Assembly (NCBI GenBank): GCA_947561395.2
Contig: OX387184.1
Coordinates: forward strand, 40,352,766-40,416,765
Direction of reading: 5' to 3'
Length of the DNA: 64,000 nt
Source: Buxus sempervirens
Lineage: Eukaryota; Streptophyta; Magnoliopsida; Buxales; Buxaceae
The translations under genes and the position numbers were made by a program. Of the stretch, positions 33,651 to 44,815 are shown one piece after another; the stretch's first letter is position 1; each line of letters starts with the position of its first letter. The notes under the pieces were generated by a model, which was not told where the DNA came from, did not search any database, and saw only the letters and a program-made list of their open reading frames with translations.

Positions 33651-34471
33651 ATAATGGGTCAAAATTTCATTTACTTGATTTCTTTCATTCCAAGGGTATC
33701 ATTCACCATAGAACATGAGTAGAAACCCCTCAACAAAACGGGGTGGTAGAGAGAAAGCATTAACATATTTTGAATGTTGCCCGTTCATTGAGATTTCAAT
33801 CCAATATACCCCTCAAGTACTGGAATGACTGCATATTAACTGCAGTGTATCTCATTAACCAAAACCCTACCCCCTTACTCCAAAACCGCACCCCCTTTGA
33901 GCTTCTTTTCCAGACCAAACCTACCTATACTCACCTTAGAATTCTTGGTTGCTTATGTTTTGCCTCTACCATTTCCCAAGCCCGCAAGAAGTTTGACCCC
34001 CGCAGCCGCAAATCTGTGTTTTTAGGATACCCCTTTGGCATTAAAGGTTATAAGTTACTTAACCTTGACAACCACCAGATTTTTGTCTCTAGGCATGTCA
34101 TCTTTCATGAGCAAGTCTTCCCATTCCACCCTTCCAACTCTCTTCCTTCCGCTAACCTCCCTCGCCTTCTTTACCTCCATATCTCCCACCTACAGATTAT
34201 ATTTCTCCCACTATTGTTCCTGTTTCTGCAGAACCCCCTTCACCTTCCTCTCCTATTTCCTCACCTTCCTCTCCTATTCCAGATACCTTCCAATCACCTA
34301 CACCCTCTCCACCATCTTCTCCTACTACTTTGTCACCTTCATCCTCTTCTCATCTTCCTTTCTTACCTCCTCGTCGCTCCACTCGCATTCGGAGCTTCCC
34401 TCATCATCTTAGAGATTTTCAATGTCAACAGGTATTGCTTTCTCAACCATCACAACTATTGTCCAAGATGA
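33650..34471 (+). pseudogene. Copia integrase C-terminal part
   Basis: 'SDNGSKFHLLDFFHSKGI'-type sequence is readable near 33650, then the 'TPQQNGVVERK' motif near 33727 (third catalytic residue E) followed by a stop at about 33760. A frame open from 33770 reads '[19 protein letters not shown]' and '[20 protein letters not shown]', then '[11 protein letters not shown]' and '[16 protein letters not shown]', all standard copia integrase C-terminal blocks. A pyrimidine-rich, low-complexity linker (34140-34400) leads to the RT. Confidence 0.8.
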
Positions 34472-34485
34472 AAAATCCTTAAGGT

Positions 34486-35799
34486 ATGCCTTTTCCTTTA
34501 TCTGATTTTCTTTCCTACCATCGATTTACTAATGATTTTAGAGCCTTTTCTTCCTCTATTATCACTCACCTTGAACCTACCACCTATAATCAAGCCATTA
34601 AACATTCCCATTGGTGTCAAGCAATGGAAACCGAGCTGCTTGCTCTTGAGGCCAACAACACTTGGATTGTTACTGACCTTCCCCCTAGTAAGGTATCTAT
34701 TGATTGCAAATATATCTTTAAAGTGAAATATAATGCAGATGGTTTAGTGGAAAGGTATAAAGCTAGGCTTGTGGCCAAGGGGTTCACTCAAAAGGAGGGA
34801 ATAGACTACCATGAGACTTTCTCCCCTGTGGCCAAGATGGTTACTGTTCGTTGTTTGCTGTCTATTGCTGCTGTCAAAGGTTGGTCTTTACACCAATTTG
34901 ACGTCAACAATGCCTTTTTACATGGTGACTTACAAGAGGAGATTTACATGCACAAACCACCTGGGTACACTAAAGGAGGTCCTCACCAGGTGTGTCGGCT
35001 GCTAAAAAGCTTGTATGGTCTTAAACAAGCTTCTCGGCAGTGGTATGCCAAGTTCAGCTCCTCCCTCATTGGTCTCGGATTCCAACAGTCTAAGGCTGAC
35101 TACAGCCTTTTCACTCAAACTTCTGGCTCATCTTTTACTATTCTCTTCGTCTATGTTGATGACATTGTGGTGGCTAGCAACTCTCTTGCTTCTGTGGAGG
35201 CTCTTAAACAATTTTTGAACTCTCGCTTCAAGATCAAGGATCTTGGATCCTTGAGATATTTTCAAGGCATCGAGGTGGCCCGCTCTTCTACTAGTATTCA
35301 CTTATGTCAGCGCAAATATGCACTTGACATACTTGCTGATTCTGGACATCTTGGTGCTCGTCCATTGAAACTTCCCTGGGAGAAGAACAGTAAGCTTAGC
35401 CGTGACACTAGCATTCCTCTTGCTGATCCCTCCAACTATCGCCGCCTCATTGGACGTCTTCTCTACCTTACTATCACACGCCCCGACCTCAGCTACAGTG
35501 TGCACATCCTCAGTCAATACATCAATTGCCCGACTGACTCCCATTTGGCTGCTGCACACTGTGTCCTGAGATATATCAAACTTGCCCCTGGCCAAGGAAT
35601 TCTATTGTTTTCTTCCTCTCCTTTGCAGCATCGGGAATTTTGTGATTCCGATTGGGCTTCATGCCCAGATTCTCGCAAATCAATTATTTGTTATTGTATT
35701 TTCTTGGGTTCTTCTCTTGTGTCCTGGAAATCCAAGAAGCAAAGTGTAGTCTCCCGCTCATCTGCTAAAGCGGAGTATAGGTCTATGGCCACCACCTAC
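34486..35799 (+). pseudogene. Copia reverse transcriptase and RNase H (first part)
   Basis: The frame is open over more than 430 codons. The RT start block is '[20 protein letters not shown]' and '[20 protein letters not shown]'. '[18 protein letters not shown]' holds the first catalytic region, and the catalytic YVDD lies at 35152-35163 in '[11 protein letters not shown]'. '[18 protein letters not shown]' follows. RNase H begins with '[14 protein letters not shown]' and '[13 protein letters not shown]', then the frame runs into the inserted LTR at 35800. This is the best kept part of the element. It would copy the RNA into DNA, but the upstream stops and the insertion prevent expression. Confidence 0.9.
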
Positions 35800-37902
35800 T
35801 GCAAGACATGGGAAAAATCAATTCAATGACTTCCTTTATCATCACACGGGCTCAATAAAAATCATGGAGTCGCCACCATTCAATTTTAGGGTGTGAATGG
35901 ACACCAAAATAATCAAATAAAATAAATAATAAAAACAAAATTAGAGTAAAAATAACTCTAATAAAAAAAAATAAACCAGAGATGGGTAAGGAGATTAGGT
36001 TATGAATAAGGGAAGGTGTTAGGCACCCCTATTCATCCACATAAGGTGGTTGCCAAGTGTTGTTCATGTTTTAAAAAGGCTTGCTAATAAAAATCAAATC
36101 AAAAGTAAAAGAAAAAAGAATGAAAGATGTATGGCCTTTTCCATATGAATGATCCAATTAATTTTGGATCTTTCTTATGAATACACCATTTTTAGGGTTT
36201 CATGATTGAGTAAAATCAAAATAAAGAAAACAAACCTAAAGTAAAAACTTCAAAATCTAGCTTCAAGTTAAATCCTTGAAATCTAGGAATTACATAATAA
36301 TAAAAAAAATTATTTTTACAAAATATTGAAGAATCAAACCTGAACAATCTAGGGTACAGATCTAGCTCAGATTTCTCATTAATTAAGTGATCTAAACCAA
36401 ATACACCCATGTTGATGAAAAACATCAAAAGGGGAGAGTTTAGACCATAGGGTCTTCTCTCAAAAATTGAAAATAACTCAAAAATCACCTCATGAAACCC
36501 CAGAGGTTATTGTAAGGCTTCTGATTTTAGGTTTACCATATAGATCATGGCAGATCCAAAAACCTAGCGTAATGATAGAAAACATAAAAAGAAGAAAACA
36601 ATGTAAAAAATTAAAACTCTAGGAGGAAAATGAAATCTAATGCTATGAACAGCATAGATCCATGGTATTCCTCCATATTTCATCAATAAACAATCACACA
36701 ACCTAAACAAAATATTAAAACTACACATTTCTAAGATTACAACATATGAGGGTCTGCCCTACGGATCCATTCCTGTCCTCCTTTCCCCTAGAACTCTCTT
36801 CACGTTTTACGGCTAGAGAAGATACTTGAGGTGCTTGGATTTAGGTTTGGGGTCGCAATCACACACGGGCTTTATTCTACAGAAAGGGAGAAGATCAAAA
36901 TAATCCTAGAAATTAAAACTAGAAAATAAATAAATAGGGAGAGAGGCTTACCTGGACTTGAGAAAGTAGAGAGGCAGGGGTTCTCTTTTTCACTTGGGGC
37001 TCTTCTAGTCTTCAATTCTCAGCCCTTTGCTAGAGGAGAGGCCCTATATCTATAGGCAAGAGCAAGGGCATGGGTGGTCACAAGGGTAAACCAAAATAAG
37101 GTTCTAGAATGTTCCAACTTAGTTTTAAAACTTGAGTTGGGGTCAATTTAACAAACCACAGAGGGTAAAAATAGAAGATCACATCTCCTAGAGAGAGGTA
37201 GGAGTGTAAATAAGGCTCAGAAATTGAACAATTGCAAAAACGCACAAAATTGTCCGTGACCGCATATGGATTGCGGTCATGCCTTGACCACATTCCAAAT
37301 GCAGTCATGACCAAAATGGCCTGTATGCATAGATTCTGCATAGCCTTGACCCTTACTTGCACAGGCAATACTTATTTACATGTAATATCATTTAAGTAAA
37401 TGTCCTCGTATTTTTTAATATCCATTTAATTAAAATATTACATGTAAATAAGCGAACACCCCCCCCCCCCTCATTTGAATCCATTAAAATAGTTCCAAAC
37501 CCAAATTCCAAGTGAATAAAAAGTCAACTTTCCAGTTCAAGGCTAAATTCCGGTTTTTCAGGTCCGGTAAAAAGATTCAACATGTTAATACCAAGGTATT
37601 TGTCAAGATTTAAAGGCTTAAAATTCATTTATGCAATAACATTGCTAAAAACCTGATTACTGGGAAAAATTATCTTGAAATCTTGCCTTAAAAAATATTT
37701 CATTTTTTGGGGTCAAAAGTCAACAAAATTCAACTGGAAAAAGTTTGATTTTGCGCAAAAATTGAATTTGGGCATTTTTCTTTGTGGTTATGGATTCAAA
37801 TGGGTTAAGGATCTCAAACTCAATGCTAAGAAAGGAAAATTCCAATAAAATATTTCTCTCTTTCAAGATTTATCAAAAAAATGCAATTTTGGGGTGTCTA
37901 CA
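35800..37902 (+). mobile_element. Solo LTR C inserted in copia RNase H
   Basis: It starts TGCAAGACATGGG and ends GGGGTGTCTACA. CCTAC precedes it (35795-35799) and CCTGC follows (37903-37907). The copia reading on both sides (TT..C|SELTW) suggests that CCTGC was the target and the left copy has mutated. GGAGTCGCCACC lies 67 nt from the start, as in LTRs A and B. It has GTTAGGCACCCCTATTC near 36018, inverted repeats at 37255-37315, a C-run (37460-37471) and GTCAAC repeats near the 3' end. No coding capacity. Confidence 0.85.
37255..37315. repeat. Palindrome block of LTR C
   Basis: TGACCGCA...TGCGGTCA, spacer TGCCTTG, then TGACCACATT...AATGCAGTCATGACC. The layout matches the array of LTR B but with other arms. 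Confidence 0.75.
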
Positions 37903-37907
37903 CCTGC

Positions 37908-38231
37908 AGTGAATTAACTTGGATTCGTTATCTTCTAGCTGATTTCCACATCCCGCATCCACAGGCTGCATCCCTCTTTTGTGACAATCAAGCTACTCTC
38001 CATATTGTAGCCAACCCGGTATTCCACAAGCGTACCAAACACATAGAATTGGATTGTCATCTGGTTTGGGATTTGATTCAAAATGGCTTGGTACAGACGG
38101 CTCACATTGTCACTCACACTCAGTTAGCCAATATCTTTACCAAAGCCCTCCCTTCACATGTTTTCATGGCTCATTTATCCAAGATGGGAATAGTTAATCT
38201 CTATTCTCCATCTTGTGGGGGGGGGGGGGGG
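37908..38231 (+). pseudogene. Copia RNase H, C-terminal part, and polypurine tract
   Basis: It continues 35799 after the inserted LTR: '[17 protein letters not shown]', '[19 protein letters not shown]' (third RNase H acidic residue) and '[15 protein letters not shown]', then '[14 protein letters not shown]', the usual copia C terminus. The 15-G run at 38217-38231 before the 3' LTR is the polypurine tract, longer than usual and probably changed by slippage. Confidence 0.85.
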
Positions 38232-38307
38232 TATTACGGCATGAGACTTCACATGAAGATGCAGAGCAGAGGAAAGTTCAAGTTTCTGCTGCTACGTGAG
38301 GATGCAG
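38232..38307 (+). repeat. Copia 3' LTR, first piece
   Basis: TATTACGGCATGAGACTTC... to GAGGATGCAG; continues at 51106 after the inserted LTR. 5' LTR counterpart is 31421-31496. Confidence 0.9.
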
Positions 38308-38780
38308 TGTAGCGCCCTAGATTCGGGTCTGCCCTATCACGGCACCAACCCGTACCCGAGACCAACTTATGGGCCCAAAAGAACCAGATGAACATAATTA
38401 ACGCGGCAATTATGATGTAATCATCAGAGTGCATAAGATAAAGAAGCATGGGATTTAAAATTTTCCATATAATAAAAGATCATCTATATAATAACCTCAA
38501 ATGATAGCGTCTGCGTATACAAAAAGGCAACTAAACCTCACCGTCTCTATCTCTCACATGAACATTCATATACAAGTGATACTCTAAAGATAACTCTCAA
38601 ATCTATATATCCAAAAGAATAATTACATCCCATTGATAGTTTCAAAAAAAAAACTAAATAGAATAACATAAAGAGAACCCTACTACGGGTAGTAAAAGTC
38701 CTTGGACCTGCGCTCAAGCTCACCCTCAATATCTGCCCCAGTACATGGTTTACCAAGCAAATCCGGTAAAACAAAACGCG

Positions 38781-38800
38781 TGAGACTTAAAGTCCCAGTA
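38781..38800 (-). other. Conserved LTR hairpin near the 3' end
   Basis: On the minus strand: TACTGGGACTTTAAGTCTCA, with GGGACTT pairing with AAGTCTC (one G-T), preceded by CATGCATGTTTGCTA. Confidence 0.65.
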
Positions 38801-39001
38801 AGTAGCAAACATGCATGAAAGGAAGCAGTTAATGCAATTCACATGATATCGTGATTGGAACAATTTAGGCAATTTATATAACATTAAATGAATAAAAGCA
38901 GTTCATGCAATTCATATTCTTAAGTCGAGAATCTAATTAATATAACACATAATGTAAAACAAACCTTTCAAATCAATATGTAAAACCAGTACTTAACCAA
39001 A

Positions 39002-39106
39002 GCCAAGTGAGATCTACACCATCACTGGCATTCAACAAAAGGGCAAGTGAGATCTACACTGTCACTGCCAATTAACCACGGTCAAGTGAGATTTACACCG
39101 TCACTT
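39002..39106. repeat. Three AAGTGA...TCACT hairpins with changed outer arms
   Basis: Copies at 39002-39029, 39042-39069 and 39084-39106. The core is AAGTGAGATCTACACC.TCACT. Outer arms are GCC/GGC in the first and GGC/GCC in the second. Confidence 0.8.
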
Positions 39107-39690
39107 CAAAGCACATAAAAGGAGTCATTCATATCTTTACCAAACTCAAATCAATATTCACAATGTGTAAGAAATAACCAATAAGCACTTCACATTCAAA
39201 GCTAATTCACAGTAGAATACACACCCCATAAAGTCCACTAATTACGAATTGGAGGAGTGGGATAGTCTTAGGATCCCCAATAAAGACACCATGCCAAAAA
39301 TCAACGGATTCTGAGTTAAAAAGTTTCGGACCTAAAAATATTCCAAGTCTGGTTAAAAACATTGACTTTTCGGTGTATAATGTTTCTAGACAAATCTACA
39401 AGGAGTTTCGAACTCAAATTTTGGTTGTAGTCTATTGAAGGATAAACAAATCTCCTAGAATTTATGGGCATCTGAATCCCTCATTTGGGTATCAAACCCA
39501 AAATGGGATTTTTGATAAAAATCGGGAAAACTGGAAATTTAGGCATGAATTGGAAAGTTGACTTTTTATTGGTTGGGAATTGGGCCTTGGGAGTATTTTT
39601 ATTGGTTCCAAATAGGGGGTAAAACCTTATTTACATGTAAAGACTTAAGTAAATGGAGCAATAAATACACAGGACATTTACTTTGTCTTT

Positions 39691-39790
39691 CATGAAAATA
39701 AGGGTGCTGTTTAAGAGGCTTAGGTTGTTTGAGAAAGGGTCATGGAAATAAGGGTGCTGTTTAAGAGGCTTAGGTTGTTTGAGAAAGGGT
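39691..39790. repeat. 50-bp tandem duplication
   Basis: CATGAAAATAAGGGTGCTGT... followed by a nearly identical copy at 39741 (CATGGAAATAAGG...). Confidence 0.9.
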
Positions 39791-39834
39791 TGGAGAAGAA
39801 AGTGATGAAGAACTGTCAAAACAGGGTCCACGAT

Positions 39835-40075
39835 TAGGGTCAGAATTAATCGCCCAGGGGCGATTAGCCTCAACGTTCGGGCGTTGAAGATCAGGGTTTG
39901 AGCGTTAAGGTGAAGATAAGGGCCAACGTGCGTGCGTTTAAGGTCAACATTCACGCGTTAAGGTGAAGACTATGGTTGACGTGCATGCATTGAACCTTCT
40001 CCTAATGGACGTTCGCGCGCCCAAGCTATGGATTAATCGCCCAGGCTAATCCTGATTCGCGATTAGGATAACAAA
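39835..40075. repeat. GC-rich inverted-repeat block of the 38308-51100 LTR
   Basis: AATCGCCCAGGGGCGATT (stem of 7), CAACG-TTCGGG-CGTTG, and several further CGATTA, GCGTTAAGG and CGTGCGTGC variants, in order along 240 bp. Confidence 0.75.
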
Positions 40076-41779
40076 GACATGTTTTTAGGAGTTTTGGCTC
40101 AGGATTAATCACCGGCTTGGGTTCTTACAAAATTTTGGCTATTTTCCAACACCAAACCTATACAAACCACATCCAACCTCTCTAATATCAAATGGGATGA
40201 TTCTAAAACATCCCAACATGCTCAAGAACATCTCCCAACACAAGAATCCATCCCAAATCCTCATGAACATAATCCAACATATAAAACATCATTCAAGATA
40301 CCAAACTCAAACCCTAACCAGAAGTATAATAAATAGAGGTTGCAAATCCATGGAAAATCAAAAGAAAACTAACCAAGATAATTAGATAAACCAAACCCTA
40401 CGAATTTATGAAACAAAACCCCACATGCAGTGATTTTCCAGTTTATCAAAACCCTAGGAGAGAGAAATACGAAAATCCAATAAATTCATTTTAGTTTGAA
40501 GGGTTTGCTACTTACTTGTTAATGGAGAAGTAAAACTTCTCTTCAAGCTTTCCTCTTCTTCTCCTCCTTCTTCTTCTTCTCCAAGCCTTCAAGCAAGCTC
40601 CCACTCTTTTCCTCTTGTTCTACACGTCCAAGACAAAAAAAAGGGGTTCTTAAGACACTAGATATTTAGTTAGGGCATCCCTTTTATATGCCCAACTTTT
40701 GGTCTTTCAAATCTGCCCCTAAACAAAGCTTTTATTCATCTAAAACCCTAAGATGTACCTAAGGTATGCCAAGAGGGTACCTTAGTGTTATTTGAGGGGG
40801 TACCTTGGTGTTATTTGAGGGGTACCTTGGTGTTTCAAGGGAGTTTACCTTAGTTATTTCAAGGGGCATACTTTAGGTATACTTGGAGAGTGTACCTTAG
40901 TTATATTGAAGAGAGGTACCTTAGTTATTGTAAAACCCCGATATTTTCTAAGGAGTTTTTTTTTTTACATCATGATTACCAACACCAATTCTTGCTAGAG
41001 AAATTTTTCTCATGATAAATATCTCATCCTTAATACTCCTTATAAATTTAATCACTTCCAAATTGTTACTCTAAATTTTATACACTCTACCAAATAACTC
41101 AGAAGAGAATAAGCTTAAGTGGATGCGGGAAAATGTAGGGTTTTCAATGGGCGAGCATGCACAGGATCAAGGCTTTTAAAAGGTTGTCGTGCGGCAATAC
41201 GTATGGGAGCGTGTGGAAGGTATATATACTAAAGGGGAAATTAGGTTTTTGGTTTTCGAATGCTCGCATCATATTTTTGTAACTAAAGACGTTTGGTGTT
41301 TTGCGGCTACTACTGTGGCGATTAGGGTTTCGCTGGGAAGAGATGAGAACCGCGAGAGCTACAACCGGATTAGTGGAGTCGGATTTCAGTGGGTTATTCC
41401 TCTCGCGAGCAGGGGATCAGTTCGGCGACAGTCGCATCCTCGCGCGCAGCCGGAAATCGTGATCAACCGGTTGTGGAATAAGCTTTTATTCTGGGATAAG
41501 CGTATACGGGTGAGTAGCATTGATTTACAACTGAGGTTTTGTGTTTATTCGTGAGTTTATTCTGATGCATGAGTGATTTCTGAGCTTTCTGGGTTTTCTG
41601 GAATACCATGAGTCCGAACGTGAGATTGAAATTCAACTTGAAATTAAAGGTGTTTAGATTAAATCCAAAACTGGTTGAGAAGTATTCTGGAAACATTGGG
41701 AGTGTATTGGAACAATTACAGACCGAAACAAATCAGCCAGACATGGAGATCTCGAAATAACAGAGACTCGAAAATCGCA

Positions 41780-42040
41780 GTGGGTATCCGCCCACTTGGC
41801 GCCCACTTGCGCCCACTTCAGGAAGTAGGCGCATAGAAATATTGACCTGGCGCCGAGCTCGCGCCCACTTGGCGCTCAGCTCGCGCCCACTTAGATGTCT
41901 CGCGCTTTTCTCGCACCTATCCCGTGCCCTTCTCTCGCTCAGCTCGTGCTCACTTAGCGTCGAGTGAGCGCATAGTCGATTTTAGCCTGTTTCCTATCCG
42001 CCGACTGGCGCTCACTTCAGGAAGTGAGCGCATACCCAAT
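41780..42040. repeat. GC-rich repeat block (GCGCCCACTT / GAGCTCGCGC)
   Basis: Repeats of CGCCCACTTGGCGCC, GCTCAGCTCGCGCCCACTT and CACTTCAGGAAGTGAGCGCATA (the last as two parts). CACTTC AGG AAGTG is an internal palindrome. Comparable to 60-430. Confidence 0.8.
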
Positions 42041-42637
42041 TATACTTGCTGAATTTGATTTTCGACTGAACCAAGAGTATTTTGATGACTTGAGGATTAT
42101 ACCACTTAACCAATCACTTGTTTGGTAACCTTAGAACCTGCATTACTTATTAAATTCCTAGAGGAATTCTAGTGGCAAATTCTTAAAGGTTTCTAAGTTT
42201 GAGCTTAGGTTAATTGTATGTGTTGTGCTGGATACCAAAACAATTGGAGTTCCTAGTTTGTTTTATCTTTGAATTTATACACAGTTTTGATTGAGAAATT
42301 ATTGACTTCTGGTTTCATTTGTTTGGAAAATTCTGAATGTATTGTCTTGGTATAAATAACTGCGTTTTGTATTCGAATGGCATGGGTTGCGGAAATGAGA
42401 AAATACGGAAAGTATTTGAGATACTGCTTGGTCCAGAGGGACAGATGATGAACTGTGATGAGTTATATATGATGTGGAATGAATGGTTTTACTTTGATGT
42501 TGGAAATTGAGATTATACGATGTTTTACTGTTTTGGTTTAGCTTGTCTTGGATCCAGAGTCTAAGCTTAGTAATGTAATGTTATTGTTGGTTGTTGAAAT
42601 TGCATGGCCTTGTGTGTTACCACGACCGGTGTAGAGC

Positions 42638-43064
42638 GGCCAGAAACCCTAAGTAGGCCTGGTTGTCAATGCAGAAACCCGGGGAGTAGGCCTGCATTGG
42701 ATGACGAAACCCTGAGTAGGCCGTCATTTCAGAGTTTCCGAAACCCTAAGTAGGCCGGAACTGTGTACATGGAGGTGTGGAGTGTCTACTTGGCATGTTT
42801 AATTTATCAACTAAACAATAGTCATGGCATTGACCAATGTTGGTATTTGATTTTGTTTGACGTGATATGTTTTATTCACTGGTTTGTTGGTATTTATGGT
42901 TCATGGAATATTGTTTACCAATTATTGGGTATTGTACCTCCCACCGGTGTAGAGCAGCCAGAAACCCTGAGTAGGCCTGGTTGTCAATGCAGAAACCCGG
43001 GGAGTAGGCCTGCATTGGATGACGCAGTCATTTCAATATTCTAAACCCTGAGTAGGCCGGATAT
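42638..43064 (+). repeat. Two clusters of 17-nt-core hairpins
   Basis: Cores of the type GAAACCCTRAGTAGGCC at 42643, 42675, 42706, 42740, 42961, 42993 and 43042. Arms in order: CCA/TGG, CAATGCAG/CTGCATTG, ATGAC/GTCAT, AGTTTCC/GGAACT, CCA/TGG, CAATGCAG/CTGCATTG, ATATTC/GGATAT. At 43019-43031 an ATGAC..GTCAT stem has lost its core. Confidence 0.85.
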
Positions 43065-43384
43065 ACATTTGGAGGCGTGGGCATGGTTATGAGAAGGCTT
43101 TGTGTTATATGACATTGGTATATCTGGAATTATATCTTGAGATACGAAATTATGGTTAATTGCTATGTTGTTGTCAGTTAATCATTATTTTATCGATATC
43201 TTCGGGTTGGAAACGGATTGTTATTGCTTGATTTACCTGATGGTTTTCCGCACTGATATGAATTGGATTATTGAAGTTTAGTCGGATTATTCGGAATATG
43301 TGTGTTATCATCATTGTATATGGTTTATAACCGTGGCATGTTTTAGAACTGAAATAAATGTATTTGTGCATGCATGTGCTGCTC

Positions 43385-43406
43385 ACTGGGATATTCGTAT
43401 CTCACC
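43385..43406 (+). other. Conserved LTR hairpin near the 3' end
   Basis: ACTGGGATATTCGTATCTCACCCC, preceded by TGCATGCATGTGCTGCTC and followed by CGTTTTGTTTTCAG. It lies about 235 nt before the LTR end. Confidence 0.75.
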
Positions 43407-44649
43407 CCGTTGCTTTCGTTTTGTTTTCAGATACTCTTAGAGAGCTCGATACTTGCGGGTAGTTACTTGGACATGTGAGTTTTATTTTAGTTTGGGAATA
43501 TTTTTAGCGCACTCTGTTATATAGCTATTGTGGTATTCATGTTTTTCCTTCACTCTGATATTGCGATCCTGTGTTTTAAATTAACCTCCGGGGATGAGTT
43601 ACGGTGTTATTTCGTGACTCGGATCCGGGGCGTTACAGTTATAGAAAGAGGTACCTTACTTATATAAGGGGGTACCTTTAGGTAATACAAGCAGGGTGTA
43701 CCCTAGGTAATATAAGGGATGTACCTTAGGTATATTGGGGGTATTTGAGTTATATAAAGGGGGTACCTTAGTTGTACAAAGGGGTACTTTAGTCATATAC
43801 AAAGGGGTACCTTAATTATAGAAAGGGGCACCTTACTTATATTAGGGGGTACCTCTAGGTAATACAAGGGGTGTACCCTAGGTAATATAAGGGGTGTACC
43901 TTAGTATTATAAGAGGGGTACTTTAGTTATACAAAGGGGGTACCCTAGTTATATAAAGGGGGTACTCTAGTTATACAAATGAGGGTACCCCAGTTATATA
44001 AGGGGGTACTGTAAAACCACGAATTTCCTCAAATATTAAAATAAAATAATAATTAATATTCTTGAGGATTATTATAGATGGAAATAATTTATTACAGTAG
44101 GTGATATTATTATTAGTGGAGATCAGGAGTTTGGCGCAGATTAGACCATTTGATTGTGAGTCATCGCGGTAAGATTAACATTTTAAAATAGTTGTATTTG
44201 ATTGGGCTAGTGCATTGTGTTTGATGCAAGTGTTTTGTGTGGAATCGTATATATATAAATAAGTATGGTATTAACCCTAACATAGACGGTTGGAATACTT
44301 TGTGTATTCGTTTGGTATTCAACAGCCGCAAGGCCAAAGAGCGACTGTGAACAACCGAAAGAAGAAGAAGAAGAAGGGAGAGATAGAGAGAATAGCTTGA
44401 GTTTTCATCTCCTGAGCATTGCTTGGCATTTTTGTTAGTCGCTGTTCGGAGGAAAAAGAGTGAAACGCACGAACAGAGGTAGGTGACACGATTTTGTTCA
44501 TTTGATTTGTATTCATGTTCATTTAATCTTCAAACCATGTTTTTATGATGTAGATATGTGTATAATGCATGATATAATCATTATAAGTATTATGGGATTA
44601 CTTAGAATAGGAAAAATCACGTTTTTAAACTGTTTATGTTCGTTTTTGG

Positions 44650-44815
44650 GGGACTGCCGACCTCGACTATGCTCGGCGATCCTCGGCGCTCATTGAAAAA
44701 TTGAGACCGCCCAAGACTGCGAGAAGAGTTATCGTCGGCGCTCTATTTTACACTACCGCCGACCCTTGACCGCCTAGGCGATCCTGAGCGATCCTAGGCG
44801 CTCTAACAAAAAAAT
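44650..44815. repeat. GC-rich block with CGGCGATCC / GGCGCTC motifs
   Basis: GCCGACC, CTCGGCGATCCTCGGCGCTC, CGCCTAGGCGATCC and related sequences repeated. CGCCTAGGCG is a perfect palindrome. A lone related motif (AGGATCGCCTAG, GTCGGCGCTC) is found in the LTR at 47363, near 48590. Confidence 0.75.

Larger units (their letters stand above)
40929..43637 (+). mobile_element. Solo LTR nested in the minisatellite, target duplication GTTAT
   Basis: TGTAAAACCCCGATATTTTC to GATCCGGGGCGTTACA, flanked by GTTAT at 40924-40928 and 43638-43642. Same family as 1-2508. It has a GC-rich block (41780-42040), two sets of 17-nt-core hairpins (42638-42762 and 42958-43064) and the conserved 3' hairpin (43385). 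The stretch from 41189 to 41554 has an open frame of 121 codons without recognisable motif. No retroviral domains. Confidence 0.92.

Noticed and set aside
41189-41554. 121-codon frame at the start of the LTR at 40929
   Set aside because: Inside an LTR, no motif; the matching LTR region at the window start is not available for comparison.
1969-43058. AAACCCTAA within the 17-nt core as telomere repeat
   Set aside because: Only single AAACCCTAA units, never in tandem; a telo-box-like motif is possible but interstitial telomere DNA is not supported.
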